A stretch of 64,000 nucleotides of DNA from Acidobacteriota bacterium (GCA_033549365.1 JAWSUF010000010.1:44792-108791); one strand, 5' to 3'; positions 15,741 to 25,045 are shown, counted from the stretch's first letter. A program made the numbers and translations. The notes: generated by a model from the letters alone, not told the origin.

Positions 15741-16955
15741 TCACAGGAATGAGACACCAAGCAGGATGAGCGCCGCGGAAAAGACGACGGCCACGGCCGG
15801 AACAAGCAGCCTGTAGACATCCCGCCAATCGGCCCGGAAATAGTTGACGGTCAGGGCCAGACACAAGTGCGCGGGAGAGAGAAGGATGCCCGCGAAGCCG
15901 CTGACGAAGGCGAAAATCGCGGGAACGAGATCCATGCGGCTTTCGCCGAAGAGCGGGAGAAGAAGCGGGAAGGCGATAGCGACATAAGCCTGGTTCATGC
16001 CGGTCAAAAGCCCGACACTGAAAGGCGCGGCGAAGAGAAGAACATAAGCCGAGACACCGCCGGGCCGCAGCGTCCCGGCCAAGGCCTCCAGGGCGCCCGA
16101 AGATTCCAGAACTCCTTTGAACGCCATCAAGGCGAAAACGAGGAGGATGATTCTGGGGGACAGGCTTCGAAGCAGGGTTCGGGTCCGGTCCCGCATCGAT
16201 TCCCGAGACAGGGCAAACGCCAAAAGCGAAGACGCACCGAGACCGGCCTCGATGCTCAGGCGGAAGACGAAGACCAGGACGATCGTGAGGAGGACGGGCC
16301 AAAGACTGAACAGGATGCGACGGATTTCAGGCCAGGGTTTTCCCCCGTTCTCCTCGGAAGACAGTGCAGGAACGCCGCGGAAGAGGATGACGAGGCCTGT
16401 CCCGGCCGCAAGGAGCGTGAACGGGAACTGGACGAGGCTCAAGGTCTTGATGGGAATCCGGGTGATCGTCGCGGTCATGAGCAGGCTGACATAGAGAGGC
16501 CAGCTGTACTCCCAGATGTGGCGGAACCAATAATTGAGAAACGTTTTCCAGGCCGGGGAAAGCCCCCACCGCTTCGCCGCCTCCTCCACGATGGGCGCGC
16601 CCATCATCGCCCCGGCCGGAACCGGAAGAAGACCCATGAAGGCCGAGGGTGCGGCGAGGGTCAAGCGGGGCTCACGCACCAGGTTTTTCAGGGCGTCGAG
16701 CATCACCCGGAAATGTCCGCCGTTCTGTAGGTAGGCGCCGATGTAAAGAACCAGCGCAACGATCGCGACAAGGACGAGCGTCTCGTGAGAGGACAGGACG
16801 CTCCAGAGAGAGACGGCGAATCCGGAAACGTCCATGCCGAAAAGAAGAGCGGTCAGCGCGGTATTCAAGGCCAGGACAAGGCCGAGATCGACCTTTTTCC
16901 GGAGCAGAACCAGGAAGACGGCGATCAGAAGCGCAACTTTAAGTAACGGGATCAC
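15741..16955 (-). CDS. DUF401 family membrane protein (ion-transporter superfamily)
   Basis: 404 residues, almost wholly hydrophobic, with about ten membrane segments. It starts MIPLLKVALLIAVFLVLLRKK, and a conserved loop MGLLPVPAGAMMGAPIVEEA near 118-137 is the DUF401 hallmark; a second half repeats the fold (LLTGMNQAYVAIAFPLLLPL). The family belongs to the IT superfamily with DctM- and GntP-type permeases, so it probably carries an organic anion through the inner membrane, but no substrate is established. It starts 1 bp after the RNase HIII stop and is the last gene of a tight minus-strand run. Confidence 0.82.
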   Translation of the reverse strand: MIPLLKVALLIAVFLVLLRKKVDLGLVLALNTALTALLFGMDVSGFAVSLWSVLSSHETLVLVAIVALVLYIGAYLQNGGHFRVMLDALKNLVREPRLTLAAPSAFMGLLPVPAGAMMGAPIVEEAAKRWGLSPAWKTFLNYWFRHIWEYSWPLYVSLLMTATITRIPIKTLSLVQFPFTLLAAGTGLVILFRGVPALSSEENGGKPWPEIRRILFSLWPVLLTIVLVFVFRLSIEAGLGASSLLAFALSRESMRDRTRTLLRSLSPRIILLVFALMAFKGVLESSGALEALAGTLRPGGVSAYVLLFAAPFSVGLLTGMNQAYVAIAFPLLLPLFGESRMDLVPAIFAFVSGFAGILLSPAHLCLALTVNYFRADWRDVYRLLVPAVAVVFSAALILLGVSFL

Positions 16956-16956
16956 G

Positions 16957-17616
16957 CTATTTCAACCCAAGCACGCGCCGGGTCGTGCGGAAGTGGGTCT
17001 TGGCATAGCACTCCAGGGAATCGGGACCATGGAGGCGGACAAGGCGCACGGCGGCCTCCTCGACGGCGGCCGATGCTCCCTTGGGCAGATCCATGCCGGC
17101 CTCGGCGGACAGCGCCTGGAGACGCCGGAGAAATTCGTCCCGGGCCAGGATGGAGGCGGCGGCCACGGCCGGATCCTCTTCCGCCCCGGTCCTTTGCTCG
17201 AGTTCGATCGTCCGCCCCTTGGCCATGAGTGCGTTCCTGACCAGCGAGGCGTCGCCGAACTGGTCGGTGACGGCCCGTCCGGCCGGAACATGCTCCAGAA
17301 CGTTCTCGATGACCCGCGCGTGACCCCAGGCGAGAAGCCGGTTCAGATTCTTCATCTTGGCATAAAGTTGATTGTACTTCTCCGGTCCGATGGCCACGAC
17401 CGCGTGCGGGTATCCGCGCCGCAGCACGGCGGCCGTCTCGCGGACGCGGTTGTCGGTCATCCTTTTGGAATCCCGCACCCCCATTTCGGCGAGAACGGCC
17501 TCCTGGCCTTCCGGAAGAAAAAACCCGGCGATGACAAGCGGTCCGAAATAATCGCCTTTGCCCGATTCGTCCGTTCCGATGCGGCCTGCCGCGGGCGATA
17601 CGCTTGCGTCGTTCAT
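16957..17616 (-). CDS. rnhC: Ribonuclease HIII-like protein, short form
   Basis: 219 residues. The diagnostic GTDESGKGDYFGPLVIAGFF lies at 14-33, with Asp16 and Glu17 as the first metal ligands. The second conserved block GVRDSKRM follows near residue 46, and a third Asp lies in AVTDQFGD. This enzyme cuts the RNA strand of RNA-DNA hybrids and clears R-loops and primers. Classical RNase HIII is about 300 residues and has an N-terminal substrate-binding domain, which is missing here: the catalytic domain begins at residue 12. The gene lies 8 bp after efp. Confidence 0.85.
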   Translation of the reverse strand: MNDASVSPAAGRIGTDESGKGDYFGPLVIAGFFLPEGQEAVLAEMGVRDSKRMTDNRVRETAAVLRRGYPHAVVAIGPEKYNQLYAKMKNLNRLLAWGHARVIENVLEHVPAGRAVTDQFGDASLVRNALMAKGRTIELEQRTGAEEDPAVAAASILARDEFLRRLQALSAEAGMDLPKGASAAVEEAAVRLVRLHGPDSLECYAKTHFRTTRRVLGLK

Positions 17617-17624
17617 GGGTCGGG

Positions 17625-18188
17625 TTATTTTTTGGCCCGTTCCAGGTATGAGTTGTCGCGGGTGTCGACGCGGATGCGGTCGCCGGTTTTGATGAACGGC
17701 GGCACCTGGATGGTGATCCCCGTCTCCAGCTCGGCCGGCTTGTACATGGCCGACTGCGTGGCGCCCTTGATCGTTGGCTCGGTGTTGACGACCTCGAGTT
17801 CGACCGCGGTGGGCAGGCTGACGCCGACGGGCCGGCCTTCGAAACGCTCGACCTTGATGACGATATTGGGCGTCAGGAAGTTGACGCCATCGCCGATCGT
17901 CTCGCGGTCGAGCTTGATCTGCTCGTAGTTCTCCAGATTCATGAAAATGTAGCCGTCGTTCTCCTTGTAGAGAAACTCCATCTCGATTTCCTCGAGATAA
18001 GCCGGTTCGACCCGGTCCTCCGAGCGGAAGCGGTATTCCATCTGGGACATGTCCCGGATGTTCCGAAGCTTGGTCTGGACCTTGGCCTTGAGGCGGCCGG
18101 GCGTAATGTGCGAGACTTCCATGACGCGGTAGAGCTCTTTGTCCATGATGATGAGCATGCCTTTGCGGATTTGCGTCGCGTTGATCAT
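17625..18188 (-). CDS. efp: Elongation factor P with Arg at position 32
   Basis: 187 residues, standard length, with the three EF-P beta domains. EF-P enters the ribosomal E site to relieve stalling at proline runs. The modification loop reads SHITPGRLKAKV, so residue 32 is Arg where most EF-Ps have Lys. Arg32 EF-Ps of Pseudomonas and Shewanella are rhamnosylated by EarP, whose gene usually lies next to efp; no EarP-like gene is adjacent here. The start overlaps the GHMP kinase stop in an ATGA, and RNase HIII follows 8 bp later. Confidence 0.93.
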   Translation of the reverse strand: MINATQIRKGMLIIMDKELYRVMEVSHITPGRLKAKVQTKLRNIRDMSQMEYRFRSEDRVEPAYLEEIEMEFLYKENDGYIFMNLENYEQIKLDRETIGDGVNFLTPNIVIKVERFEGRPVGVSLPTAVELEVVNTEPTIKGATQSAMYKPAELETGITIQVPPFIKTGDRIRVDTRDNSYLERAKK

Positions 18189-19312
18189 GCGTCCTCCTGC
18201 ATTATCCGTGAGGCGGGCGGTTCCCGCCGGACTCCTTCGTCGATACGGACGACGACGGCCTCCGCGCCCGTACGGCGGACCGCCTCGGCTACAACCTCGG
18301 CCCGTCCCGGCGCGTAGGCGAACATGCAGCCGCCGCCGCCCGAGCCGTTGATTTTCGCACCCAGGGCGCCCGAGGCCAGCGCCGCGTCGATCATTCCGTC
18401 GATCCGGGGCGTGGAGATGCCGAGGCCGTCCCTCAGGATATCCTGCTGGCGGGTCAGGAGCGCGCCGAAGCGGACGGCGTCGAATGTGTCCTCCATAAAA
18501 AGACGGGTGCCGTCTTCCGTGAGATCCCGATTGAGCAGCGCGGCCTTTAAGAGACGGGCGGCATCCGAATCCAGACGGGAGATGACCGCCTCGACGTCAT
18601 CCGTCAGCGCCGAACGGAGAGAGAAGCCGGGGATGTGTCCTCCGACCTCGGTCTCACCCCGCCGGACTCCCGATTTGATTCGGGCCAGCATGCCCGTCGT
18701 ATCTTTCTTTTCGAGCGAATTCCCCAGAACAAACTCCCCCGGAGGAGTCGGGAGCGGGGCGATGGTCATCGGTTCAACGAAATGCATCCGAAGAACCCCG
18801 CCCAGGGCTGACGCATAGTGGTCCATGCGGCCGCCGGGTTCGCCGAATTCGGCCACTTCGGACAGATAGGCCAGTTCGGCGACGGTTGCGGGATCACCGG
18901 CCCTCGCATCGCTTGCGGCCTCCAGGAGAAACCGGACCCAGGCCACGACGAGCGCCGAGGAACTCGATGTTCCGGCATTGATGGGGATGCTCCCGTGGAC
19001 ATGGAGATCCCAACCGCGGGGCGACACGGCGCCCGAACGCCGAAGGACATTGGCCGCGCTCCTCAAATAATCCCGGTCTTTGAGATAGGGAACCTCCCGC
19101 CCGAGAGAGAAGGCATCGGTCTCGCCGGTATCGGGAAGATCGAAAGACGCCGCAAGGTCTTCGCGCCGCCTTCCGCGGATGACGATTCTCCGGTCGATCG
19201 CGGCGGCAATGACGGCCAGGCCGAGGTAGTCCTGATGTTCCCCGAACAGGCAGATGCGTCCGGGTGCGGAAACGGTCAGGCTTTCGACGGTCATGTTCTT
19301 ATTTGTAATCAT
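18185..19312 (-). CDS. GHMP-family sugar kinase, galactokinase-like
   Basis: 375 residues from ATG 19312; an in-frame ATG at 19294 (MTVESLTV) is an alternative, and neither has a strong site. The galactokinase-type motif APGRICLFGEHQDYLG lies near 15-30, the ATP loop PINAGTSSSSALVVA near 110-124, and the C-terminal GHMP motif AKINGSGGGGCMFA near 337-350. It should phosphorylate a sugar or a related small alcohol in the cytoplasm. The GEHQDY variant in place of GEHTDYN suggests a substrate other than galactose; that is inference. It ends in an ATGA overlap with efp. Confidence 0.85.
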   Translation of the reverse strand: MITNKNMTVESLTVSAPGRICLFGEHQDYLGLAVIAAAIDRRIVIRGRRREDLAASFDLPDTGETDAFSLGREVPYLKDRDYLRSAANVLRRSGAVSPRGWDLHVHGSIPINAGTSSSSALVVAWVRFLLEAASDARAGDPATVAELAYLSEVAEFGEPGGRMDHYASALGGVLRMHFVEPMTIAPLPTPPGEFVLGNSLEKKDTTGMLARIKSGVRRGETEVGGHIPGFSLRSALTDDVEAVISRLDSDAARLLKAALLNRDLTEDGTRLFMEDTFDAVRFGALLTRQQDILRDGLGISTPRIDGMIDAALASGALGAKINGSGGGGCMFAYAPGRAEVVAEAVRRTGAEAVVVRIDEGVRREPPASRIMQEDA

Positions 19313-19346
19313 TCTGCGATCGGCCTGTCAATGGAGAGGAAGGGCT

Positions 19347-21518
19347 TCAGAAAACCTGCCGGAAGACACTGACGTTCCCGGCCGCATCCCGAACCCTGAC
19401 GACGATCATGTTGTCGGCGCCCGGCGGCAGCTTGACGGTGAACTTGAAGGCCTCGCGGCGCGAATCGGAGATGCCGTCGACCGGAAAAACCACCCGCCAG
19501 GCGTCCGGGCGGATCTGGTAGCGCACGTCTTCAATATGTGAGAAGGCGTCCTGAGCTTCGAAGGAGACCTCCAGACCATCCCGATTTCGGGCGGCCTTGA
19601 AATTGACGATCTCAGGCGCGGTGTTGTCGATGACGAAGGCCCGGCTGATGCGTTCTCCGGCAAGTTCGGTTCCCGGGGGATTGGAGGGAGCGTCCGAAGC
19701 TTCGACCTTGAAATGGTAGATGCCGTCGGGAAAGGACATGGTATCGAACGTATAAAGGCTCTCCGTCCACGCGTTCTGAATTTTTCTCCAGGCGGTCTCC
19801 CCATCCTTTCTCATAAACAGGCGATAAATCAGGGAATCGTCGTTTTCATCAGAGGCTGTCCAGACCACCGTTTGGAAACCTTTCCGGTCGGCTTTCTTGG
19901 TCATGGCAAAACCCCGGGACGGCGTCCCGGAGACGGGAGGTCCGGGCAAATGGGGCTCGACGCCGTGAATGACCTCGTCCTGATCGCCGAGCTTGATGAA
20001 CACCTCGTGCGGCGGAAGGATCTCCAGGCTTCGGACCACCGGAGCGATGTTCGTCTGGAGATAAAACAGGCGGATCCTGTTCAGCGCCGGGGAAACATTT
20101 CCGGATGTCGATTTGAAAAGGACGCGATACTGGAGATAGCGGCCCCGGGGGCTCAGAATCGGCTCATCTTTTTTCTGGTAGGGAGGCGACCAGTCGCTCC
20201 AGGCCGCGTTGGGTTCAAGGGTGTTTCCGCTCCGTGTCTGGACCTGGAGAGTCGTGCCCGAGGGCACGTCGGCATCCCATTCCACCCGGCCCCACGAGGA
20301 CACCGTGCCGGAATCCAGGACCGATCCCATGTATTCGCCGGCGGCGCCCTGGGCGGAATGCATAAGATCCAGAGAACAGGGATTGTTGGCCAGAATATAG
20401 GTCCGCGGTCCGTCGGGAATCAGAAGATAGATCTGTTCCGAGGACTTCTGGTGCCAGAGCGATGCCCGGCCGTCCCCATCCAAAGCATAAATCCGGCCCT
20501 GGGGACCCGTTCCGAAGAGAACGGTTCCGTCCTCTCTCAATATCAGGGAATAGACCATCTCGTCTTCGGAATTCCAAAGGCTTCGGGCCACGCCGTCCGG
20601 AGCGATGCGGAAGACGGCGCCGCCTTCCCCGGTCCGAGCGGGCGGTCCGGACGGAGTTTCCGGAGAAGCGGAAACGCTGATGGACACCGAAACGGCGCCG
20701 CCTGAAACAGCCGGCGGAACCGGCGGAGAAATGGCCGGGGCATCCTCTTTTCGAATTTTCGAGCGCGTTCCCGCGGCCGCCGCATAGATCCGTCCCTGAC
20801 CGTCGACGGCCAGGGAGCGGATTTCCTCGAAGGGGGATTCGTAGACGACCGAACTTCGTCCGTCGGCCGCAACCCGATAGACAACGCCGCCGCCCCCGCT
20901 CCCGGCCAGCAACCCTCCGGCCTTGCCCGAGCTCAAAAGACACAGGACATGGTTTTCATCCGACCTCATCAGGATCTTGCCCTGTCCCTCGGGAGTGATT
21001 TCATAGATTCCGCCCCTCTCCCCCACCGCGGCCAGGAGAGACCCGGACTCCCTGAACATCAGATCCCAGATGTATTTTTCACCGGGATTGAAAAATTCCT
21101 GCCCCTGGCCTTTCGCCGTGATCTTGTAGATTTTTCCGTTGGGCGACGTGGCCGCGAAAACCACACCTTTCCCGTCGCGGGCCAGGCTCGTGACATTCAT
21201 CTCGGCCGTCTGGAAATAGAGCTCGGCCTCACCGTTCTTCCCGATTCGGTAAACTTTTCCGCCGTGGCCCGTTCCGAGAAACAGGCCGCCGTCCGCGGCT
21301 GTCAGAAAGGACAGGTAAAATTCCTCGGCCGGCGCGGCCAAGTTTTCGATCCGGGGCGCCAGCGCGATCCGCCCCTCAGGGGAAACGGAGACGCCGTCGA
21401 ATTTCCCTTTCAGGAAATCCGGCATGGACCGGAATTCCCAAAAGCGGGGCGTGACGGCAAAAAGGGTCAGGCAGGCCAGGGCCGCCCATGACAATCCCAT
21501 CACAAGACGTCTTTTCAT
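19347..21518 (-). CDS. Exported beta-propeller protein linked to the S55 protein
   Basis: 723 residues from the ATG at 21518, which has TAGGAGA nearby; an upstream in-frame start has no such site. An N-terminal membrane anchor or signal (LSWAALACLTLFAV) precedes many short repeats such as GGKVYRIGKNGEAELYFQ and NGKIYKITAKGQGQEFF, typical of a WD40/NHL-like propeller through about residue 400. A later Ig-like region ends VRVRDAAGNVSVFRQVF. It is translated 10 bp after the S55-domain gene, so both probably act together in the periplasm. No enzymatic motif is visible. Confidence 0.75.
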   Translation of the reverse strand: MKRRLVMGLSWAALACLTLFAVTPRFWEFRSMPDFLKGKFDGVSVSPEGRIALAPRIENLAAPAEEFYLSFLTAADGGLFLGTGHGGKVYRIGKNGEAELYFQTAEMNVTSLARDGKGVVFAATSPNGKIYKITAKGQGQEFFNPGEKYIWDLMFRESGSLLAAVGERGGIYEITPEGQGKILMRSDENHVLCLLSSGKAGGLLAGSGGGGVVYRVAADGRSSVVYESPFEEIRSLAVDGQGRIYAAAAGTRSKIRKEDAPAISPPVPPAVSGGAVSVSISVSASPETPSGPPARTGEGGAVFRIAPDGVARSLWNSEDEMVYSLILREDGTVLFGTGPQGRIYALDGDGRASLWHQKSSEQIYLLIPDGPRTYILANNPCSLDLMHSAQGAAGEYMGSVLDSGTVSSWGRVEWDADVPSGTTLQVQTRSGNTLEPNAAWSDWSPPYQKKDEPILSPRGRYLQYRVLFKSTSGNVSPALNRIRLFYLQTNIAPVVRSLEILPPHEVFIKLGDQDEVIHGVEPHLPGPPVSGTPSRGFAMTKKADRKGFQTVVWTASDENDDSLIYRLFMRKDGETAWRKIQNAWTESLYTFDTMSFPDGIYHFKVEASDAPSNPPGTELAGERISRAFVIDNTAPEIVNFKAARNRDGLEVSFEAQDAFSHIEDVRYQIRPDAWRVVFPVDGISDSRREAFKFTVKLPPGADNMIVVRVRDAAGNVSVFRQVF

Positions 21519-21528
21519 GGTGGGTCTC

Positions 21529-23370
21529 CTAACGGCGGATTTGAACGGGAATGACGGCCGATCCACGAACCACATAGGGGACCGGGAGCTGGTACTCGTT
21601 GAGAGTGGACCGGCTGAGATCGGTCGCCGACGAGGCCGCGGCGCGCGGCGATGCGAACATCGTCTTCAATGTCGGCGGCAGGTTGGGCATTTCCTCGCCT
21701 TTGAGAAACAGTCCGGGCTTGGCAGCCGTGATCTTGAAATAAATGCGGTTGTTTTTCCGGAGGTTGCTCAGGATGCGAACGAGCTGATCCAGACTGCGGG
21801 GGACGAATTCCTGGGTCCGGTACTGGCTGCGTTCCACACTCTGCATCGCGGCGGAATCGCCGACAATCAGATGGAACTGTGAACCGGCCGGAAGAATGGG
21901 GGCCTGGACCTGGACCTCTTCGACGCGGCTTTCCCGGCCGTGCGCCCGGTAATGCACCTGGATGCCGATCCTCTCGCCCGGGGAGACTTCATACTTGTCG
22001 AGAAGAACCTTCTCGATCTGGCAAAAGCGCGCCTCCTGGGTGGAGCGGATGTTGATGTCCACCCGGAAAATGCCGACATCCTGGAACTCGTTGTTGGAAA
22101 GAAAATAGACCACCGCGGCCATAAGGCCCGAAAGGTTGGTCACGGCAGCATTGTAGTTTCCTGAAAAGAGATCCTCGATCTTGACGCTGCCTCCCCGGTC
22201 AAGGAAGATTTCGCCGTCGAACTCCAGAGCCAGATCGCCGTGGTTCCGCTCTTCGCCCGTCAGCAGGGAGTAAAGGGCCATATTGAGCAGGGCCGGAGTC
22301 AGAATTCTGTCGCGGATCATTTTCAGTTTGAATTCCCGGCGGGACGTCGGCGACCTCTGCAGGCTGATGTTGACGGGAATGAGCCGGGGCATGCGCCCGA
22401 TTTCTCCGACGGCCCCCGCGGCGCTGTCCTGAGAGAAGGAACCGAGAACCTCTCCGCTCGTCGCCAGCTTGAAGGATGTTTGAAGGCTGGGCACCACGGC
22501 CAGGACGCCGGCCCGGGTCATGGCCAAATCAACGGGACCGAGGTTATACAACGGATGGCCGAAGGCCAGGACGCGGGATCCGTCGACATGGGTCACCGTT
22601 CCGACAGCGGAGACATCGAGATCACCGCCGATGAGCTGGATGCCGACGGCATCGCCCGGTCTGAGAGCCGGCGCGGAAGGCAGCTTGGCCGACGGAACGG
22701 GGATTTGTCCCCCGCCTCCCATCAAGGGGTGAAATCCGGCGGCGGCGAAAAAGCCGCGGGCCTTCTCGAAACCCTGCGGAGAAAACCCGCTGACGACAAG
22801 CGGCAGGTGAAGAGGCGCCATCCCGCGTCCGTCCGGTTCGACCGGCGGAACCGGCGCAAGGGGAGGCGCCGTGGACAGGTAGGCGGCGGCCAGGTCTTCC
22901 AAGGTCATGGACGGAATTGTCGTCATCGACCGGGCCGGCGCAGAACTTGCAGCCCCGGATGTTGCGGAGTCCATGGCCATCATTTCCTCGATGGGGGTGA
23001 TACCGGCCAGGGGAGTTTTGGAAAAAGCAAAGCTGTAGGCGACCGCACCCACAATCCGGCCGTCGATATAGACGGGACTGCCGCTCATGCCGCTGATGAC
23101 GCCGGTCGTTTCCAGGCCGTTTCCGCTCAATCGGGCCATGATCATGTTTTTCCGGGGCTGAACATTTCTCATGACGCCGAGGATTTCGACATCGAATTCT
23201 TCGATGCGTTCACCCTGAAAAACCGTCCGTCCCTTGCCCGTCATCCCGGGCTGGATCTGCGAGAGAGGCATGATCTCGGCAACGGCCGCCGCGGGGGCGG
23301 ACAACCCGGCCAGAAGCAGAATCCAGGCCCACGCCCGCCGGGAAACCCAACCGACGTTCAATCCGTTCAT
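21529..23370 (-). CDS. SpoIVB-type (S55) peptidase-domain protein
   Basis: 613 residues from ATG 23370, which has GAGGAGG 5 bp upstream. A signal peptide (about 1-31, ending AAAVA) is followed by a motif seen in SpoIVB (IQPGMTGKGRTVFQG) and the serine site ISGMSGSPVYIDGR at 92-105. A later LAFGHPLYNLGPVDLAM block supplies the conserved His. In Bacillus, SpoIVB cleaves SpoIVFA in late sporulation; here no sporulation gene is visible, and similar proteins occur in non-sporulating Acidobacteriota. The long C-terminal half is unassigned. First gene of the minus-strand run that continues to DUF401. Confidence 0.85.
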   Translation of the reverse strand: MNGLNVGWVSRRAWAWILLLAGLSAPAAAVAEIMPLSQIQPGMTGKGRTVFQGERIEEFDVEILGVMRNVQPRKNMIMARLSGNGLETTGVISGMSGSPVYIDGRIVGAVAYSFAFSKTPLAGITPIEEMMAMDSATSGAASSAPARSMTTIPSMTLEDLAAAYLSTAPPLAPVPPVEPDGRGMAPLHLPLVVSGFSPQGFEKARGFFAAAGFHPLMGGGGQIPVPSAKLPSAPALRPGDAVGIQLIGGDLDVSAVGTVTHVDGSRVLAFGHPLYNLGPVDLAMTRAGVLAVVPSLQTSFKLATSGEVLGSFSQDSAAGAVGEIGRMPRLIPVNISLQRSPTSRREFKLKMIRDRILTPALLNMALYSLLTGEERNHGDLALEFDGEIFLDRGGSVKIEDLFSGNYNAAVTNLSGLMAAVVYFLSNNEFQDVGIFRVDINIRSTQEARFCQIEKVLLDKYEVSPGERIGIQVHYRAHGRESRVEEVQVQAPILPAGSQFHLIVGDSAAMQSVERSQYRTQEFVPRSLDQLVRILSNLRKNNRIYFKITAAKPGLFLKGEEMPNLPPTLKTMFASPRAAASSATDLSRSTLNEYQLPVPYVVRGSAVIPVQIRR

Positions 23371-23464
23371 GCGTCCTCCTCGCGGTTCCGGCGGTCCGGA
23401 CGAATCGTTCAACCCGGCTTCGCGCCGTCCCTGTCCGTTGACCGCGGTGATGTCTTGACATAAA

Positions 23465-24451
23465 ATGCCGCCCGTGAACATCCTCATCACGGGCGCGACC
23501 GGATTCATCGGCGGCCATCTCGTCGAAACGCTGGCCGCGAAACCCGGGGTCAGAGTCCACGCGCTCGTCCGGGATCCGAAAAAGGCCCCCCACCTTCAAG
23601 AGATCCCGGGAATCTGTTTTCACCGGGGCGATATTCTCGATCCGCCGCCCCTTCCCCCGGATCTGGACGGCGTGTTTCACCTGGCCGGACTGACAAAAGC
23701 CTTGAAAACAGAAGATTATTATACCGTAAACCGAAAAGGAACGGCAAGACTGTTCACCGCCCTGGCCGGCCTCCCGGCCCGTCCCCGGATCGTCCTCTTG
23801 AGCAGCTTGGCCGCCGGAGGCCCGTCGTTGCCGGATGGATCGCCCCGGAAAGAAAGCGATCCGCCGAAGCCCGTCTCCCCCTATGGAAAAAGCAAGCTCG
23901 AATCCGAAGAGGTGGCCCTCGACCACGCCTCGATGTTCCCTCTGGCCATTCTTCGCGTCGGGGCCGTTTACGGCCCCCGGGACGAGGACTTCCTGAAATA
24001 TTTCCGAATCGTCAACCGGGGGATCATTCCTTGCTACGGCCGACGGGCGAGGCTTCTCAGCCTCTGTCTGGTCGACGATCTTGTGACCGCACTTGATCTC
24101 GCCTTTCAAACGGATCTCCCCAGCGGAGAGATCTTTAATATCGCGTCTCCCGATCCGGTGACCTGGGATGAAATCGGAGAAACGGCTTCCCGCATCCTGG
24201 GCCGGACCTGCCGTCATCTCCGACTGCCCCGGGCCGGCGTTCACCTGGCCGCCGCACTGAGCGAGGCGCTCTCCCGAATCACCGGACGCAGGGATGCACT
24301 CAATCGCAGCAAGATCCGCGACATGAGCCAACCGGGGTGGGTCGCCGACGTTTCCAAGGCGGAGCGCCTTCTTGGTTTCAGAACCGCCTGGAGCCTGCAA
24401 GCCGGTCTTGAGAAAACCCTCCGCTGGTACCGGAAAAACAACCTCCTTTAA
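23465..24451 (+). CDS. NAD(P)-dependent epimerase/dehydratase
   Basis: 328 residues, an extended short-chain dehydrogenase. The Rossmann motif is ILITGATGFIGGHLVETL near 6-23, HLAG near residue 76, a Ser-rich strand LLSSLAAG near 115, and the catalytic YGKSK near 141-145. The C-terminal half (GEIFNIASPDPVTWDEIGE) resembles UDP-sugar epimerases and 3-beta-hydroxysteroid-type proteins. The substrate cannot be told. A GTG at 23474 is an alternative start (MNILITG). The gene stands divergent from the S55 gene with 94 bp between them. Confidence 0.85.
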   Translation: MPPVNILITGATGFIGGHLVETLAAKPGVRVHALVRDPKKAPHLQEIPGICFHRGDILDPPPLPPDLDGVFHLAGLTKALKTEDYYTVNRKGTARLFTALAGLPARPRIVLLSSLAAGGPSLPDGSPRKESDPPKPVSPYGKSKLESEEVALDHASMFPLAILRVGAVYGPRDEDFLKYFRIVNRGIIPCYGRRARLLSLCLVDDLVTALDLAFQTDLPSGEIFNIASPDPVTWDEIGETASRILGRTCRHLRLPRAGVHLAAALSEALSRITGRRDALNRSKIRDMSQPGWVADVSKAERLLGFRTAWSLQAGLEKTLRWYRKNNLL

Positions 24452-24464
24452 CGCGGGCCGCGTT

Positions 24465-24959
24465 CTATTTTTTTCTCGGCGCAGGCGAGGTGGTGACAAA
24501 CGGGATGGAAAACTTCGAAGCCGTTTTCAGAAACCAGCCTTCGGTCGTCGAAAGCGCAAAGTAACGGATCCGCCCTTCAAGAACATGGCTTCCCCTGCGG
24601 GCGGCGGGCAGAACCCGGAAGGGGATTTCAATCGGCACCGAAATGACCAGGTAGCGCACGTCCTCATCTTCCCTGACTTCCATTTCGAGGTCCGAGGCCG
24701 TGAAAAATGTCTTGGGAAACGCGATTTCGGGAACGGAGGTGAATTCAATGATGAAGTAGGGCTGGGGAATGATGAGGATATCCGGAGGGATGCTCAATTT
24801 CAAAACGACGCGGCCTTCCTGTTCGGGAGCCAGCCGCCGGGGACGGATGGATCCCTCCACTTTCAGGAGATCATCGCCGCCGAGAGGGATCGACAGGGCG
24901 AAAGCGAAAAAAACAGCGGCCAAGGCACGGGCCGACGGAAGAGAGAGAAGCGTCTTCAT
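24465..24959 (-). CDS. Exported DsbD N-terminal-like domain protein
   Basis: 164 residues with a signal peptide (about 1-28). The mature part reads as one beta-sandwich: VEGSIRPRRLAPEQEGRVVL, LSIPPDILIIPQPYFIIEF and RVLPAARRGSHVLEGRIRYF, resembling the immunoglobulin-like alpha domain of DsbD. The catalytic cysteines of DsbD are missing and there are no Cys in the mature chain, so it cannot pass disulfides itself. It is convergent with the epimerase gene (13 bp apart). The assignment rests on pattern only; hypothetical protein is the cautious reading. Confidence 0.55.
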   Translation of the reverse strand: MKTLLSLPSARALAAVFFAFALSIPLGGDDLLKVEGSIRPRRLAPEQEGRVVLKLSIPPDILIIPQPYFIIEFTSVPEIAFPKTFFTASDLEMEVREDEDVRYLVISVPIEIPFRVLPAARRGSHVLEGRIRYFALSTTEGWFLKTASKFSIPFVTTSPAPRKK

Positions 24960-25039
24960 TTCAAGATAAGGATATCCCTGGAAATTCCGCCCGTCAAGAC
25001 GACCTCACTTTTTTTCTTTCCTTTTTATTCTTTCTTTCA

Positions 25040-25045
25040 TATAAT
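25040..25045 (+). promoter_or_regulatory. -10 box TATAAT seven bases before fabH
   Basis: A perfect TATAAT lies at 25040-25045 and the ATG of the KAS III gene at 25053, so a start about seven bases later would give a leaderless mRNA. The region before it is a pyrimidine-rich tract with no good -35, and there is no ribosome-binding site. Confidence 0.4.

Noticed and set aside
22240..23463. Plus-strand frame of 407 codons opposite the S55 gene
   Set aside because: No family pattern; the opposite strand has signal peptide, motifs and ribosome-binding site.
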